Assembly (NCBI GenBank): GCA_003151655.1
Contig: PLYB01000334.1
Coordinates: forward strand, 1,497 to 7,337
Direction of reading: 5' to 3'
DNA: 5,841 bases
Origin: Gallionellaceae bacterium
GTDB lineage: Bacteria; Pseudomonadota; Gammaproteobacteria; Burkholderiales; Gallionellaceae
Under the pieces are notes generated by a model. The model worked only from the letters and a program-made list of their open reading frames with translations. It was not told where the DNA came from and ran no database searches. Below, one piece after another: positions 5,403 to 5,841 of the stretch (its first letter is position 1; each line of letters opens with the position of its first letter). The translations under genes and the position numbers were made by a program.

Positions 5403-5536
5403 AATCAATTCCGGTAAAAAACTAAAATGCAACATGTGCAGCAAAGCGAGGCGGAGTCATTTCAGGTAGAATTCGGCCTTCATAATTGCCGATACTGAAG
5501 GTCGGCACTTTATCCCGAAGAAAGCGAGAACTCAAC
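5403..5536. promoter_or_regulatory. hda-purM divergent intergenic region
   Basis: 134 bases that must hold start signals for both genes. For purM, CATAAT (5481-5486, 5 of 6) is a possible -10 without a good -35. Further on, TGCCGA (5487-5492) and TCGGCA (5502-5507) form a 6-base inverted repeat with a 9-base loop in the expected purM leader. For hda no convincing promoter was found. I do not see a clear PurR-type operator. Confidence 0.3.
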
Positions 5537-5841
5537 TTGAGCACCACTTCCAACAGCCTTTCCTACCGTGATGCCGGTGTCGATATCGACGCGGGCGACC
5601 AGTTAGTCGAGAACATCAAACCGTTTGCCAAGCGCACTATGCGCCCCGAAGTACTTAGCGGCATTGGCGGTTTCGGTGGTTTGGTCGAAATTTCCAAGAA
5701 ATTTAAAGAGCCCGTGCTGGTATCCGGCACCGACGGCGTGGGCACCAAGCTCAAACTCGCCTTTGAATTGAATCGCCACGATACCGTCGGCATCGATCTG
5801 GTCGCAATGAGCGTGAACGACATTCTGGTGCAAGGCGCGGA
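5537..5841 (+). CDS. purM: Phosphoribosylformylglycinamidine cyclo-ligase (AIR synthetase), N-terminal part
   Basis: PurM makes aminoimidazole ribonucleotide from formylglycinamidine ribonucleotide with ATP, a cytosolic step of purine synthesis. Only the first 101 codons and two bases are in the window, of about 345-350 in the family. The sequence reads SLSYRDAGVDIDAGD (7-21), KPFAKRTMRPEVLSGIGGFG (28-47), then the conserved SGTDGVGTKLKLAF (63-76) and the nucleotide-site-like GIDLVAMSVNDILVQGA (85-101), all strongly conserved. The start is TTG at 5537, giving a start (TTG)-STTSNSLSYRD end of normal length. There is no ATG or GTG in frame between the upstream TAA (5483-5485) and the internal ATG at 5639, which would delete conserved sequence. 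GAGAA (5526-5530 region) is a modest ribosome binding site. A TTG at 5486 would add 17 basic residues and seems less likely. Confidence 0.93.
   Translation, partial: MSTTSNSLSYRDAGVDIDAGDQLVENIKPFAKRTMRPEVLSGIGGFGGLVEISKKFKEPVLVSGTDGVGTKLKLAFELNRHDTVGIDLVAMSVNDILVQGA

Noticed and set aside
5563..5833. Minus-strand frames of 76-86 codons
   Set aside because: Antisense to the conserved purM N-terminus; shadows of a GC-rich coding sequence.

Overview
The window looks like a betaproteobacterial chromosome, plausibly from the Nitrosomonadales or a related group; that placement is inferred from how the proteins read, not from a search. The clues are a CusA-type heavy-metal RND pump, an Hda protein with the beta/gammaproteobacterial layout, a PurM N-terminus of the proteobacterial type (SYRDAGVDIDAGD), and a small secreted protein of the surface-adhesin E type. 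The two ends are GC-rich with clean coding signal. The middle (about 2750-4745) is visibly more AT-rich and holds only small genes.

Left block, plus strand (1-3276): the last 875 codons of a Cu(I)/Ag(I) efflux pump gene (cusA; about 170 N-terminal residues lie outside the window). Four bases after its stop comes a 38-codon gene for a tiny Met/His/Cys-containing peptide with a lipoprotein-like N-terminus. A gap of about 160 bases follows, with a dyad, a candidate promoter and an unusually strong Shine-Dalgarno sequence ahead of a possible 19-codon leader peptide. That leader overlaps, as ATGA, the start of an 86-residue secreted protein rich in Lys, His and Met. A clear rho-independent terminator ends the block. 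Together this reads as a copper/silver efflux locus with two small envelope-targeted, potentially metal-binding accessory peptides downstream of the pump.

Middle block, mostly minus strand (about 3277-4745): two small secreted proteins, each with its own ribosome binding site and a candidate promoter. One is a 130-residue surface-adhesin E-like protein (3448-3840). The other is a 124-residue charged, probably helical protein ending in poly-Ala and poly-Gln (4118-4492). A possible decayed short membrane-peptide gene lies at 3318-3407, and an interrupted palindrome lies at 4666-4702.

Right block (4746-5841): hda (DnaA-related AAA+ replication regulator) on the minus strand, divergent from the start of purM (purine biosynthesis) on the plus strand, with 134 bases between them. 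purM appears to use a TTG start codon. From memory, hda and purM also lie close together in E. coli (hda-uraA-upp diverging from purMN), so this end looks like conserved core chromosome, and the middle block looks like accessory material between it and the metal-resistance genes.

No tRNA, rRNA, CRISPR array, transposase or insertion sequence was seen. The strongest candidates for something undescribed are the two small metal-ligand-rich peptides behind cusA and the coupled leader arrangement in front of the second one.
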